A stretch of 64,000 bases of DNA from Niastella soli (GTDB lineage Bacteria; Bacteroidota; Bacteroidia; Chitinophagales; Chitinophagaceae), in NCBI RefSeq assembly GCF_017742245.1, contig NZ_JAGHKO010000004.1, positions 310,001-374,000 on the forward strand. The letters run 5' to 3'. The translations under genes and the position numbers were made by a program. Positions 1 to 8,275 of this stretch are shown here, one piece after another. Numbering within the stretch: position 1 is the stretch's first letter; each line of letters starts with the position of its first letter. The notes beneath the pieces were generated by a model that saw nothing but the letters and a program-made list of their open reading frames with translations, did not search any database and was not told the DNA's origin.

Positions 1-172
1 TAGCGCCAGGTTTGGCACCTGTGCCTTCGGTGATCACTTCATACTGCAACCCGCTGGGCAATGCCACTACGCCGGGTTTTTGCTTATTAGCTTCTAAAAA
101 GTCGTTGCCGGCTTTCAGGTTAGCTTCTGCTTTCTCTTTTTTCTGTTGAAATAAACGATCTGCGATACCCAT
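1..172 (-). CDS. FKBP-type peptidyl-prolyl isomerase, N-terminal part (cut by window edge)
   Basis: Only the first 57 codons lie in the window; the gene runs off the left edge. The ATG is at 170-172. The start is a charged helical stretch (MGIADRLFQQKKEKAEAN) followed by AGNDFLEANKQKPGVVALPSG and LQYEVITEGTGAKPG. This is the usual pattern of FklB/Mip-type FKBPs: an N-terminal dimerisation helix, then the first strand of the FKBP fold. Such proteins catalyse cis-trans isomerisation of X-Pro bonds and act as folding helpers. No signal peptide is visible, so it may be cytoplasmic. The catalytic domain is outside the window, so activity cannot be judged. Confidence 0.8.
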   Translation of the reverse strand, partial: MGIADRLFQQKKEKAEANLKAGNDFLEANKQKPGVVALPSGLQYEVITEGTGAKPGA

Positions 173-253
173 AAAAAATCATTTATGTTTTAAATACAGC
201 TGCCATTTTCTTTGGTTCAGTTGGCCCGCATTCAATCAACCATCACGACCAAA

Positions 254-289
254 AGAACTTAGAACTTAAAAACTAAGAACTAAAGAACT
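254..289. repeat. heptad repeat array (unit near AGAACTT)
   Basis: Four units of 7 bp and one of 8 bp, all variants of AGAACTT. It lies 3 bp beyond the lutA stop codon, in the gap between lutA and the FKBP gene. Confidence 0.6.
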
Positions 290-292
290 GTC

Positions 293-1012
293 TTACCAAC
301 CGCTTGCCAGTACATCGGCAATATGCATTGTTTGCATGCCCATCTCTTTTTTACGAACTACGCCGTCGATATGCATCAGACAGGAGAGGTCAGTAGAGAT
401 AATACATTCGGCACCGGTGGCTTTGGCATTGTTGCTTTTTTGATCGGCCATACTAATGGAAATAGGATCGAATTTAACGGCGAATGTTCCGCCAAAACCG
501 CAACAGGTTTCCACGTCGTTCATTTCCACCAGTTCCAGTCCTTTTACCTTCGATAATAATTTCCGTGGCTCCTGTTTGATCTTGCATTCGCGTAAACCGG
601 CGCAGGAGTCGTGGTAAGTAGCTTTGGTATACAAGCTGGCGCCTACATCTTCTACTTTCAACACGTTCACCAGGAAGTCGGTGAACTCATAGGTACGAGC
701 CTGCAATTGTTTTACCTCAGTCATCTGGGAGGTATTTTCAAACAGTGTGGTATAATAGTTCCGTACAAAACCAACGCAGGAGGCGCTGGGCGCCACTACA
801 TAGTCGGAACCGCTGAAATCTTTAATGAATTTGGAACATACTTCGCGGGAGTCATCCCAAAACCCGGCATTGAATGCGGGTTGCCCGCAACAGGTTTGGT
901 TTGTATTATAAGATACAGTACATCCTGCTTTCTCCAGCACTTTTACCATATTAAAGGCTGTGGTCGGGAATAATTGGTCAACGAAGCAGGGTATAAATAA
1001 TTGAACGTTCAT
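293..1012 (-). CDS. lutA: LutA/YkgE-like cysteine-rich (Fe-S) oxidoreductase subunit
   Basis: 239 aa with two CCG (cysteine-rich) domains. The first has C9, C41-C42-G43 with P45, and C79; the second has C137 and C170-C171-G172. This arrangement is typical of LutA/YkgE and of the cysteine-rich subunits of glycolate oxidase and heterodisulfide reductase, which bind Fe-S clusters. LutA works with LutB and LutC in L-lactate oxidation to pyruvate. No lutB or lutC is present on either side here; the neighbours are ribH (21 bp upstream, same strand, probably cotranscribed) and an FKBP gene. The family call is firm; the lactate role is inferred, since the partner genes would have to lie elsewhere. 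Confidence 0.82.
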   Translation of the reverse strand: MNVQLFIPCFVDQLFPTTAFNMVKVLEKAGCTVSYNTNQTCCGQPAFNAGFWDDSREVCSKFIKDFSGSDYVVAPSASCVGFVRNYYTTLFENTSQMTEVKQLQARTYEFTDFLVNVLKVEDVGASLYTKATYHDSCAGLRECKIKQEPRKLLSKVKGLELVEMNDVETCCGFGGTFAVKFDPISISMADQKSNNAKATGAECIISTDLSCLMHIDGVVRKKEMGMQTMHIADVLASGW

Positions 1013-1033
1013 GGCGAAATCCCCTTTATCCTA

Positions 1034-1537
1034 TTAATGGTTGTTTTTAAACGATTGCGCAAGCGAGATCATTTTCAACGCAGTGATGGCGGCTTCTTCG
1101 CCTTTATGTCCATGTTTACCACCAATACGTTCCTGGGCCTGCTGGTCGTTATCAACAGTTAACACCCCAAAGATAACAGGCACTGGTAAGGTTAGGTTCA
1201 ATTGGGTTACGCCATTTGTTACGCCCTGACATACATAATCAAAATGTGGGGTATCGCCACGCAATACACAACCCAGGGCTATGAAAGCGTGCGGACGGTC
1301 AACTTTATACTTATTCGAGTCCCAATAACTTTTAATACCAAATGGAATTTCAAAGGCGCCGGGAACGGTTACCACTTTTACATTCTTAACGCCTTCGCGT
1401 TCGAATACTGTAAAACAGCCTTTTTCCAGCTCATCTAAAATAGCGGCATTCCATTCGGTACGTACTATAACAATACAGGCATTCTTGTGAATGCCTGTAT
1501 CTATTTGTAATAATTTACTATTGCTTACTTCAGCCAT
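1034..1537 (-). CDS. ribH: 6,7-dimethyl-8-ribityllumazine synthase
   Basis: 167 aa when started at the ATG at 1535-1537. An in-frame TTG 7 codons upstream is less likely because that stretch lies in a repeat array. RibH condenses 5-amino-6-ribitylaminouracil with dihydroxybutanone phosphate, the penultimate step of riboflavin synthesis, usually as a 60-mer or pentamer in the cytoplasm. Family motifs are visible: W29-N30, GAFEIPFG at 60-67, GCVLRGDTPHFDYVC from 89 with R93 and H98, then VIFGVLT and a GGKHGHKGEEAA tail. It lies 21 bp upstream of lutA on the same strand. No other rib gene is in the window and I saw no FMN riboswitch in front of it. Confidence 0.95.
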   Translation of the reverse strand: MAEVSNSKLLQIDTGIHKNACIVIVRTEWNAAILDELEKGCFTVFEREGVKNVKVVTVPGAFEIPFGIKSYWDSNKYKVDRPHAFIALGCVLRGDTPHFDYVCQGVTNGVTQLNLTLPVPVIFGVLTVDNDQQAQERIGGKHGHKGEEAAITALKMISLAQSFKNNH

Positions 1538-1543
1538 ATTCTT

Positions 1544-1571
1544 GGTTTCAGGTTTCAAGTTTCAGGTTTCA
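1544..1571. repeat. heptad repeat array (unit GGTTTCA)
   Basis: Four consecutive 7-bp units, three GGTTTCA and one AGTTTCA, followed by a run of six G. It starts 7 bp upstream of the ribH ATG. Confidence 0.75.
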
Positions 1572-1614
1572 GGGGGGCTTTCAAATACGGTATTACTACT
1601 TGCATTTAAATCCC

Positions 1615-1642
1615 TGTAACGTGTTACCTGTAACTTGTAACT
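1615..1642. repeat. heptad repeat array (unit TGTAACN) overlapping a stop codon
   Basis: Four 7-bp units: TGTAACG, TGTTACC and two TGTAACT. The last unit covers two of the three bases of the stop codon (1641-1643) of the TPR gene on the minus strand. Confidence 0.7.
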
Positions 1643-2336
1643 AATTCAAATCGCCCAGTTTACCCAGGTATTTGTCTACTTCAAAAGCTCTTTGACTGCT
1701 AGGATATTTATCCTTGATCTGGTGCAGTACTTCAATTGCTTCTTTGTTCTTGCCCAGGTCCTGATACAACATAGCTGCACGGAACAGGTATTCGGGTGAA
1801 TTTATATCATCCTTATCGAACAAATTACCAGCTTTTTTATAATAATCAACAGCTTCCTGTTTTTTACCCAGTTCAGAATAAGCGTCGCCGAGTAAACCGG
1901 CAGCACGTACTTCCATTTCAACCTGACTGGTTGAAAATTCTTTCAGGTATTTAATGGCGTTGTTGAAATCGCCCAACTGCATATAGCAGGCGCCAGCATA
2001 AAACTGAGCCAGGTTACCAGCTTTAGTTCCGCCATGATTTTTAATGGCTTTCAAAAAGCCGCCATTCATCCCATCACCTTCCAAAGCCAGTTTAAAAGAA
2101 TCCAGTCTGTAATAGTCTTCCGCTTTCCAGATGGCATCTGCTGCTTTGGCCTCTGCAGGTCCTTTATAGAATTTGGTATATGCGAAATAACCGCCTACAA
2201 TCACTACCAGACCAGCCAATGCGTAGGTAATAACTTTATTGTTTTTACCCCAGAAATCGCGGGCTGAATCCACTACTTTTTCTTCGGTTGATCTTTCTAC
2301 TGGTTGTTCAGGCACTTGTTTTACTTCAGTGGCCAT
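1641..2336 (-). CDS. tetratricopeptide-repeat membrane protein
   Basis: 231 aa. A polar N-terminal segment of about 33 residues precedes one hydrophobic membrane span (about 34-54, ITYALAGLVVIVGGYFAY). The rest is a periplasmic or cytoplasmic helical domain with TPR-like repeats, for example AQFYAGACYMQLGDFNNAIKYL, AAGLLGDAYSELGKKQEAVDYYKKA and EYLFRAAMLYQDLGKNKEAIEVL. The layout, with a short tail, one span and a TPR domain, resembles YfgM-like proteins that help periplasmic folding, but the likeness is architectural only. It lies between pdhA and ribH on the same strand with gaps of about 100 bp, so cotranscription is possible but not shown. Its stop codon lies in a heptad repeat array. Confidence 0.8.
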   Translation of the reverse strand: MATEVKQVPEQPVERSTEEKVVDSARDFWGKNNKVITYALAGLVVIVGGYFAYTKFYKGPAEAKAADAIWKAEDYYRLDSFKLALEGDGMNGGFLKAIKNHGGTKAGNLAQFYAGACYMQLGDFNNAIKYLKEFSTSQVEMEVRAAGLLGDAYSELGKKQEAVDYYKKAGNLFDKDDINSPEYLFRAAMLYQDLGKNKEAIEVLHQIKDKYPSSQRAFEVDKYLGKLGDLN

Positions 2337-2450
2337 GAATTATACATGTTTTAGTTGACAATGTTGTTTACTAGGTTACGTTCTTTAAGTTCCCCTGAGT
2401 TATTATAAAACATTGAAAGCAAATCACAACTTAGGGAAAAGCAGGTTATG

Positions 2451-3446
2451 TTAATCAACAATGAACGGATAATTTGGTGTCATCACGATGTCTTTCAACA
2501 CTTCGTCTTCTGTTGGGAAAGGCGACTCTTCTGCGAATTGCACAGCAGCCGCTACTCTTTCATTTACCCGTTTGTCGATTGCAGCAATCTCGTCTTTGGT
2601 AGCGTATTTATTCTTGGTGATGGTGTTCAGCACCAGTTGAATAGGGTCACGTTGCTTGTATTCTTCCACCTCTTCCTTGGTACGGTATTTCTGTGGATCA
2701 GAAATTGAGTGACCTTTATAACGATACGTTTTAATTTCCAGTAATGTTGGTCCACCGCCTTCACGAGCTCTTTTTACGGCACGTGTCATGGCTTCGTGAA
2801 CGGCTTCAGCGCTCATCCCGTCTACTGAATCAGCAGGCATTTCATACGCATCGGCCAATTTGAAAATATCGTGTACGTTACTGGTACGTGTAACAGAGGT
2901 ACCCATAGCGTAGTTGTTGTTTTCGCAAATGAATATGGCTGGTAATTTCCAGGTCATAGCCATATTGAAAGTCTCGTGCAAAATACCCTGACGAGCTGCA
3001 CCATCACCAAAGAAGGTAACAGATAAGTTGTCAGTTCCTTTATATTTTTCAGCAAAGGCCAATCCGGCACCAGTGCCAATTTGAGCACCTACGATACCAT
3101 GACCGCCAAAGAAATATTCTTTTTTACCAAAGAAGTGCATACTTCCACCTTTACCCTTCGCGCAACCTGTTGCTTTACCATACAGTTCGGCCATACAGCT
3201 TTCTGGGCTCATGCCTTTTGCCAATGCCAAACCGTGGTCGCGGTAAGCAGTTACAAAAGGATCTTCCTGACGGGTAGCGGTCATAACACCAGCGGCAATC
3301 GCTTCCTGCCCTACATAGGCGTGGAAAAAGCCGCGGATCTTACCTTCCATTTTATATTTTTCTTCGGCTGCCAGTTCAAATTGACGGATCAGGAGCATTA
3401 ACTCGTACCAATACAAATACGTTTCTTTGGAGAATTTCGAAGCCAC
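2451..3446 (-). CDS. pdhA: pyruvate dehydrogenase E1 component, alpha subunit
   Basis: 331 aa. It starts at GTG (3444-3446), because MASKFSKETYLYWYELM is the usual beginning in Bacteroidota and the next ATG would remove it. The enzyme decarboxylates pyruvate with thiamine diphosphate as one half of the E1 heterotetramer. The ThDP/Mg motif is clear: G147-D148-G149, then N176-N177 in FICENNNYAMGTS. HAYVGQEA near 42-49 and YRDHG near 68-72 are also typical. The beta subunit gene is not adjacent, so it must be encoded elsewhere or fused to another subunit. A -7-like box lies 75 bp upstream at 3521-3528. Confidence 0.93.
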   Translation of the reverse strand: MASKFSKETYLYWYELMLLIRQFELAAEEKYKMEGKIRGFFHAYVGQEAIAAGVMTATRQEDPFVTAYRDHGLALAKGMSPESCMAELYGKATGCAKGKGGSMHFFGKKEYFFGGHGIVGAQIGTGAGLAFAEKYKGTDNLSVTFFGDGAARQGILHETFNMAMTWKLPAIFICENNNYAMGTSVTRTSNVHDIFKLADAYEMPADSVDGMSAEAVHEAMTRAVKRAREGGGPTLLEIKTYRYKGHSISDPQKYRTKEEVEEYKQRDPIQLVLNTITKNKYATKDEIAAIDKRVNERVAAAVQFAEESPFPTEDEVLKDIVMTPNYPFIVD

Positions 3447-3520
3447 TTTATAAAAATTTGAGGTTTTAACCCCCGCCGAAACCTCCCGATCACATCGAGA
3501 CTGGCCGGCAAAGGCGGGGG

Positions 3521-3528
3521 CAAAGATA
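3521..3528 (-). promoter_or_regulatory. candidate -7 promoter box for pdhA
   Basis: The minus strand reads TATCTTTG, matching the Bacteroidota -7 consensus TAnnTTTG. It lies 75 bp before the pdhA GTG. No convincing -33 TTG is seen at the usual distance. Confidence 0.35.
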
Positions 3529-3857
3529 AGGGTAAGAAGGGAATTATGGAATGGGGATTAACATTTTTAGCCCTAATAGATGGTTTGATAGCCAGTTGAT
3601 TGGGAGAAAAACTTATCTTCTGACTGTATTTAAGACATATTTCCGGTAAATCTGGCAGGTTTTGGGGTACATTCCCCCGTTAAAAGACCGTTTTTTTTGT
3701 TATTAGTTCTGGACGCTAAGTGTAAGTTATTTACTTAGTTAGTCATTGGGTATTTGCAGAGCCACCTCAATTCCCCCTCAATGGGGCCTCATTTCCTTCC
3801 CGGCGCCCGAGGATCCAAAGAGGTACTTTCGAGGAGCCGTTTCCCACTGCCGACTTC

Positions 3858-3885
3858 GTCCGCTGAAGCCTTGACGCAGGCGGAC
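3858..3885. repeat. 28-nt dispersed hairpin, GAAGCCTTG-loop family, copy 1
   Basis: Stem GTCCGC/GCGGAC around a loop TGAAGCCTTGACGCAG. Related copies at 9667-9694 and 53201-53228 have different but still complementary stems. Confidence 0.7.
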
Positions 3886-3916
3886 TACCTAAGCGCAGCC
3901 CGGATTTAGTGAACCC

Positions 3917-3944
3917 TTTCACGTTTCCCGTTTCACGTTTCACG
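3917..3944. repeat. heptad repeat array (unit TTTCACG)
   Basis: Four 7-bp units, three TTTCACG and one TTTCCCG. The array ends 15 bp before the recF start codon. Confidence 0.75.
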
Positions 3945-3959
3945 TATCTTGCACCCGAA

Positions 3960-5042
3960 ATGTTATTACTCAACAACATATCCCTCACCCAATTTAAAAA
4001 CTACCAACACCGCCAATTCCTGTTCACCGAACGGATAGTAGGCATTTGCGGACCCAATGGGGTGGGTAAAACCAACCTGCTCGACGCCATTTACTATTGC
4101 TGTTTTACCAAAAGCTATTTTACCCGCAGCGACAGCCAGAATATGTTACACGGTTCTACCGGTTTTCGTATCGAGGGCCATTTCTCCCTTCAGCACGATC
4201 CGCTGAAAGCCGTTTGCATTTTGCGCGAAACCGGCCGCAAGGAGTTTTCAGTAAATGAGGAACCCTATGAAAAACTGGCTTCCCATATTGGCAAACTCCC
4301 TTGTGTGATCATTGCGCCCGATGATGTGCAAATTATAACCGGCGGCAGTGAAGACCGCCGCCGGGTGCTCGACGCCCTGCTTTGTCAGCTCGATGCCCAT
4401 TACCTACAACAATTGATGGATTATAATAAAGTACTGCAGCAGCGCAATGGGTTTTTAAAATCGCTCATTGAGAAAAGAATTACCGATTACAGTCTGCTCG
4501 ATGTGTACGATGAACAACTGGCCCGTTACGGCACTTTCATTTATCAAAAACGCAATGCATTCCTGCAGGAGTTTTTGCCATTGGTGTCGAATTTCTATAC
4601 ACAGATCGCCGGCCAGTCGGAACCGCTGACCCTCGCTTATGAAAGCCAGTTGCACGATTGTTCTTTTTCGCAATTATTACAGCGGCTGCGCCAGAAAGAT
4701 TGCATAGTACAACGTACCAGCGGGGGCATTCACCGCGACGACATCAATATTCAGCTGAATAACCAGCCTTTTAAATCACTTGCCTCCCAGGGTCAACGTA
4801 AAAGCCTGTTATTCGCCCTGAAACTTGCCGAATTCGACACCCTAAAAAAGGCCAAACAATTCCCACCCCTGCTTTTACTCGATGATGTGTTTGAAAAACT
4901 CGATGCCGACCGTATGCACAACCTGCTCGATCATGTTTGTATGAAAAACGCCGGCCAGGTCTTTATCACCGACACGCACCCTGATCGTATTAAATTACAC
5001 TTCAATAATTTGGGGATCCCGTTTCAATTGATTGCCTTGTGA
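3960..5042 (+). CDS. recF: DNA replication and repair protein RecF
   Basis: 360 aa from the ATG at 3960, which gives the typical RecF start MLLLNNISLTQFKNY. Longer in-frame starts would run through a repeat array. RecF is an ABC-type ATPase that helps RecO and RecR load RecA at single-strand gaps. Visible motifs are Walker A GPNGVGKTN at 31-39, an ABC signature-like ASQGQRKSLLFALKLAEF, and Walker B PPLLLLDDVFEKLD followed by a D-loop-like segment near the C-terminus. It is followed after about 100 bp by the DciA-like gene, a pairing often seen in bacteria. Confidence 0.95.
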   Translation: MLLLNNISLTQFKNYQHRQFLFTERIVGICGPNGVGKTNLLDAIYYCCFTKSYFTRSDSQNMLHGSTGFRIEGHFSLQHDPLKAVCILRETGRKEFSVNEEPYEKLASHIGKLPCVIIAPDDVQIITGGSEDRRRVLDALLCQLDAHYLQQLMDYNKVLQQRNGFLKSLIEKRITDYSLLDVYDEQLARYGTFIYQKRNAFLQEFLPLVSNFYTQIAGQSEPLTLAYESQLHDCSFSQLLQRLRQKDCIVQRTSGGIHRDDINIQLNNQPFKSLASQGQRKSLLFALKLAEFDTLKKAKQFPPLLLLDDVFEKLDADRMHNLLDHVCMKNAGQVFITDTHPDRIKLHFNNLGIPFQLIAL

Positions 5043-5059
5043 TCAAATTTGCAGAAGGA

Positions 5060-5105
5060 CGAAGTAGGAAAATCGGACTCGTCATACTTCTTACCTCCTA
5101 CTTCG
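5060..5105. other. inverted repeat between recF and the DUF721 gene
   Basis: Perfect 10-bp arms CGAAGTAGGA (5060-5069) and TCCTACTTCG (5096-5105) with a 26-nt loop. No T-run follows, so it is not an obvious terminator. It could form in the leader of the downstream gene. Confidence 0.5.
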
Positions 5106-5144
5106 GGTATTCTTCATACCTTCACGCGAGAAACCGGAAAAAGA

Positions 5145-5426
5145 ATGGGCGAATACTCTCTCGGCGACGCGCTAAAATACTTCCTCAACCACAGCAAGTT
5201 GAAAGGTTACATACAGGCATTACAGATAGAGGATGTGTGGGAACAGATCATGGGTAAAACCATTGCCAAATACACCGATAAAATACAGATCCAGGGTAAA
5301 ACGTTATACATCAGCACCAGCATGGCCCCGCTGAAGCAGGAGCTTCTTTACCAAAAAGAAACCATCATAAAACGGGTGAACGAAACGTTGGGCGAGAACA
5401 CCATCAAAGAGGTGGTTATTCAATAA
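5145..5426 (+). CDS. DUF721 (DciA-like) protein
   Basis: 93 aa from the ATG at 5145 (MGEYSLGDALKYFLNHSKLK). An in-frame start at 5049 would add 32 residues encoded partly by an inverted repeat and is less likely. The core carries the DUF721 pattern: a helix pair, VWEQIMGKTIAKYTDKIQIQGKTLYI, then STSMAPLKQELLYQKETIIKRVNE. DciA proteins of this family load the replicative helicase DnaB in bacteria that lack DnaC, which fits the position after recF. The helicase-loading role is inferred from family and context. Confidence 0.8.
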   Translation: MGEYSLGDALKYFLNHSKLKGYIQALQIEDVWEQIMGKTIAKYTDKIQIQGKTLYISTSMAPLKQELLYQKETIIKRVNETLGENTIKEVVIQ

Positions 5427-5469
5427 ACAATCATCATTCCACTACACTTCCGAATGTAAACTATAGCAT

Positions 5470-6108
5470 ATGCTCTCTTACGATCAGATTTTTGAGAACA
5501 ACCGCCAGTGGGTTAGTCAGCAACAGGAAAAAGATGCCAACTTTTTGGAAAAACTGGCTGCCGGCCAGTCGCCCGAGTACCTGTACATTGGTTGCAGCGA
5601 CAGCCGCGTAACTGCAGAGGAGATCATGGGCGCCAGTCCCGGCCAGGTATTTGTACATCGCAACATTGCCAACATAGTGAACAACATTGACCTCAACGTA
5701 ATGTCGGTGTTGAATTATGCCGTGCGGCACCTGGAAGTAAAACACATAATAGTATGCGGGCATTACAACTGTGGCGGGGTTAAAGCAGCCATGCAGCCTG
5801 TTGACCTGGGCATCCTGAATCCCTGGCTCCGCAATATCAGGGACGTATATCGTTTGCACGAACAGGAATTAGACAGCATTGCAGATGATACCCTGCGTTA
5901 CAACCGGCTGGTTGAATTAAACGTGATTGAACAGGCTACCAATGTGATTAAAACAGCAGCGGTGCAGTTGATGTATGAAGAAAAGGGATTCCCCATTGTA
6001 CATGGCTGGGTGTTCGATCTCCACAATGGTATGTTGAAGGACCTGCAAATAGACTTTGAAGGTATTCTGAAGAAAATAGAGAAGATATATAACTTAACAG
6101 GCAAATAG
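5470..6108 (+). CDS. beta-class carbonic anhydrase
   Basis: 212 aa. It interconverts CO2 and bicarbonate with a zinc ion. All zinc-site residues of the beta class are present: C42, the D44-R46 dyad in GCSDSRV, H98 and C101 in CGHYNCGG. The length and the tail YEEKGFPIVHGWVFDLHNGMLKDL fit the bacterial/plant-type subgroup. No signal peptide is seen, so it is probably cytoplasmic. It is convergent with the SMP-30-like gene, with a strong hairpin between the two stop codons. Confidence 0.95.
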   Translation: MLSYDQIFENNRQWVSQQQEKDANFLEKLAAGQSPEYLYIGCSDSRVTAEEIMGASPGQVFVHRNIANIVNNIDLNVMSVLNYAVRHLEVKHIIVCGHYNCGGVKAAMQPVDLGILNPWLRNIRDVYRLHEQELDSIADDTLRYNRLVELNVIEQATNVIKTAAVQLMYEEKGFPIVHGWVFDLHNGMLKDLQIDFEGILKKIEKIYNLTGK

Positions 6109-6116
6109 GTTGATAC

Positions 6117-6155
6117 GTTAACAGGTTGATACGTTAAACGTGTCAACCTGTTAAC
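6117..6155. terminator. bidirectional terminator-like hairpin built from repeat units
   Basis: Arms GTTAACAGGTTGATACG (6117-6133) and CGTGTCAACCTGTTAAC (6139-6155) pair over 17 positions with one G-T pair and a TTAAA loop. A T-run at 6164-6169 follows after 8 nt. It lies between the convergent carbonic anhydrase and SMP-30-like genes. The arms consist of the same repeat unit (GTTGATACGTTAACAG) in opposite orientation. Confidence 0.65.
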
Positions 6156-6167
6156 GTGTTAACTTTT

Positions 6168-7064
6168 TTATTTCCCGGCAATGTCCGTTCTGAATTTCTC
6201 AATACATTTTCTATCCTGAAGGGTAACAAAACAGGTCCTGTTGTCTTTGCCACCAAAGGTGATATTGCTTACGTCTTTCCCTTTCAATTCTACTTCCTGT
6301 ATTTGGCGGCCACCATCGTTAAAGATGGCGATGGTGCCTTTTCCATAACGTGAGATATACAGGTTGCCTTTGCTGTCGCATTTCATCCCATCCATTCCAA
6401 AATCTTCAAAGGTGGTAAAAGTTTTTTCGCCGGTGATATTGCCTTTGCTATCCAGCTGATAGGCCACAATGCGCCGTTGAATGCTTTCATTTACATACAG
6501 CGTTTTCTCATCGGGGCTCAAACAAATACCATTGGCAGTGCCCACATTTTCTTTCAGCAACACGGCCTTTTTATCGGTGCCTATTTTCCAGATCTGTCCA
6601 TTTTGTTTTTGCCAGTTGGGATCAGAAGCATAGACAATACCTTTTTTACTGATACAAAGATCATTGGGCTGGTTAAACCGGTCATCGTGGCAATACACGG
6701 TCACTTCTTTGCTTTCGGGATCAACTTCCAATACATTGTGTTCAACAAAATCAGCTACCAGCATATGTCCCTCAGCAGTAAACCGGATACTGTTGCCAAC
6801 GCTTTTGCCGGGTAAGGTTAAAAACAATTCTACTTTACCATCAGGTTGCACCAGGCCAATGGTGCCATCCTTTTGAAAGTTCACCACAAATAAACGGCCT
6901 TCTTTGTCAACGGCCGGCCCTTCGCAATTCTTTGTAAACAAATTCTCCGCCGTATGATCATATGCACGGAATAAGGATTTATCGAATTCCTTTTGGGGAT
7001 TGTGTTTTCTATGGCAGGCAATTCCAGCAATAACAACAATGGCAATAACAAGCAATTTTTTCAT
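6168..7064 (-). CDS. SMP-30/gluconolactonase-like lipoprotein
   Basis: 298 aa. The N-terminus MKKLLVIAIVVIAGIAC ends in a lipobox with C17, so it is a predicted lipoprotein. The rest is a six-bladed beta-propeller of SMP-30/gluconolactonase/LRE type, with repeated turns such as GPAVDKEGRLFVVNF, NDLCISKKGIVYASDPNW, NGICLSPDEKTLYVNES and GMKCDSKGNLYISRYG. Family members hydrolyse sugar lactones with a divalent metal; the conserved Asn and Asp of the NGICLSPDEKTLY segment are present. The substrate is unknown and no sugar genes are adjacent. It is separated by 29 bp from the upstream permease gene on the same strand. Confidence 0.85.
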   Translation of the reverse strand: MKKLLVIAIVVIAGIACHRKHNPQKEFDKSLFRAYDHTAENLFTKNCEGPAVDKEGRLFVVNFQKDGTIGLVQPDGKVELFLTLPGKSVGNSIRFTAEGHMLVADFVEHNVLEVDPESKEVTVYCHDDRFNQPNDLCISKKGIVYASDPNWQKQNGQIWKIGTDKKAVLLKENVGTANGICLSPDEKTLYVNESIQRRIVAYQLDSKGNITGEKTFTTFEDFGMDGMKCDSKGNLYISRYGKGTIAIFNDGGRQIQEVELKGKDVSNITFGGKDNRTCFVTLQDRKCIEKFRTDIAGK

Positions 7065-7093
7065 ATAATCAGTTTCTAGGTTCCTAAGACACT

Positions 7094-8143
7094 TTACTGC
7101 AATCGTACCCTTGGGTCTACTACAGCATATAATACATCCGCTAAAATATTAACCAGTATAAAAAAGAAGGAGGTGATCAGTACCGAACCCATCACTACCG
7201 GAAAATCGAGTTTCTCCAGCGCGTCCACCGTTACTTTTCCAATGCCCTTCCAGCCAAAAATGTATTCAACAAAAAAAGCGCCGGCAAGCAATTCAGCAAA
7301 CCAGCCGGTAATTGCCGTGATCACCGGATTCAGGGCATTGCGCAAGGCGTGTTTCCATACCACCACCCGTTTGGACAGGCCTTTGGCGTAGGCGGTACGA
7401 ATATAGTCCTGGTTCAATACATCGAGCATGGCACTACGGGTGAGCTGGGTTATAATGGCCAGCGGACGAATACCCAGCGTAAGCGCAGGCAACCACAGGT
7501 TTTGTAACGACCAATAGGGTTTACCGGTAATTTCATCCATATCACGCCAGCTGCCTGTCATATGTAAACCGGTATACTGGCTCCATACAAACCCAAACAA
7601 ATAGGCAATTACAATACCCATAAAAAATGACGGCGCCGATATACCCAGCACGCTGGTAAAAACAGCGGAGGTATCCATCCAGGTACCCTTTTTCACGGCG
7701 GCCAGTACCCCCAGCGGAATGCCCAGCGCCACAGCAATACACATGGCGGCAATGGCCAGCAACAGAGTGCCGGGCAATGCTTCCATCAATATTTCACCCA
7801 CATTTTTTTGGGTTTGATAAGAACGGCGCAGGTAGGGCACTTTTATGGCAATGTTGATCCCACTACCAATGAAGATGCCTTTCAATTGTTTTTTTACAAT
7901 GTCGCTATCGCTATGAATGGCCAATGGCGACAGATCGTTCAGGAACAATACGAATTGTTTCCATTTGGGTTGATCGAGGTACAGTTCACGGCGAATATTT
8001 TCCTGAGTGGAAGCATCAGCCCGCTGCCCCATTATCAATCTCGAGGGATCGGCAAAGCCCTGGAATAATAAAAAAACCAGCACTATCACACCAAGCATTA
8101 CCAGTATGCCGTAGAAGATCCGTCGTGTGAAGTATTTTATCAA
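7094..8143 (-). CDS. ABC transporter permease, DppB/OppB type
   Basis: 349 aa. The start is TTG at 8141-8143 (MIKYFTRRIFYGILVMLG), which matches the usual N-terminus of DppB/OppB proteins; no ATG precedes it in frame. It has about six membrane spans, a large loop after span 1, and the inner-membrane-component motif in RTAYAKGLSKRVVVWKHAL with ALNPVITAI. The end VVDPRVRLQ is typical. Such permeases pair with a DppC homologue, two ATPases and a binding protein, none of which is next to it. It therefore looks like an orphan half of a peptide transporter. The start codon is embedded in GTTGA/TCAAC-type repeat sequence. Confidence 0.88.
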   Translation of the reverse strand: MIKYFTRRIFYGILVMLGVIVLVFLLFQGFADPSRLIMGQRADASTQENIRRELYLDQPKWKQFVLFLNDLSPLAIHSDSDIVKKQLKGIFIGSGINIAIKVPYLRRSYQTQKNVGEILMEALPGTLLLAIAAMCIAVALGIPLGVLAAVKKGTWMDTSAVFTSVLGISAPSFFMGIVIAYLFGFVWSQYTGLHMTGSWRDMDEITGKPYWSLQNLWLPALTLGIRPLAIITQLTRSAMLDVLNQDYIRTAYAKGLSKRVVVWKHALRNALNPVITAITGWFAELLAGAFFVEYIFGWKGIGKVTVDALEKLDFPVVMGSVLITSFFFILVNILADVLYAVVDPRVRLQ

Positions 8144-8188
8144 AGTTGAAAAGTTGATGAGTTATCTTGTTGATAGGGTTGACTGGGG

Positions 8189-8221
8189 TGACAGAGCCTG
8201 CCCCGCCTTGCGGGGGTTGAT
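8189..8221 (-). repeat. 33-bp repeat, one arm of an inverted pair
   Basis: Its reverse complement is identical over 33 bp to 9567-9599 on the plus strand. The core is the hairpin CCCCGCAAGGCGGGG followed by CAGGCTCT. The two copies bracket the BT_3928-like gene. Confidence 0.85.
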
Positions 8222-8233
8222 AGAGGGCCGTGC

Positions 8234-8275
8234 ACTGCCCATTTCCCATTGCCTATTGCCCACTGCCTGTTGCCT
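8234..8275. repeat. heptad repeat array covering the 3' end of a gene
   Basis: Six 7-bp units of the form ATTGCCC/ACTGCCT. The TAG stop (8253-8255) and the last codons of the BT_3928-like gene lie inside the array, so the array encodes the C-terminal residues ATGSGQ. Confidence 0.8.

Larger units (their letters stand above)
3447..3959. other. divergent intergenic region pdhA/recF with repeat mosaic
   Basis: 513 bp without a credible gene. The pdhA side holds an 8-bp inverted repeat (CCCCCGCC at 3470-3477, GGCGGGGG at 3513-3520) and, inside it, a variant of the CCCG-hairpin plus GACTGGC element (3485-3505). The middle (about 3530-3760) is AT-rich and may hold promoters. The recF side is a chain of dispersed repeats: a 28-nt hairpin (3858-3885), an element shared with 9501-9530 (minus strand, CGTGAAAGGGTTCACT), and a heptad array (3917-3944). 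Confidence 0.6.

Noticed and set aside
3767-3988. 73-codon open frame on the minus strand upstream of recF
   Set aside because: It is encoded almost fully by dispersed repeats (hairpin, TTTCACG array) and overlaps the recF start; a similar peptide (NVKGFT) appears at 9436-9618 only because the same repeat is there.
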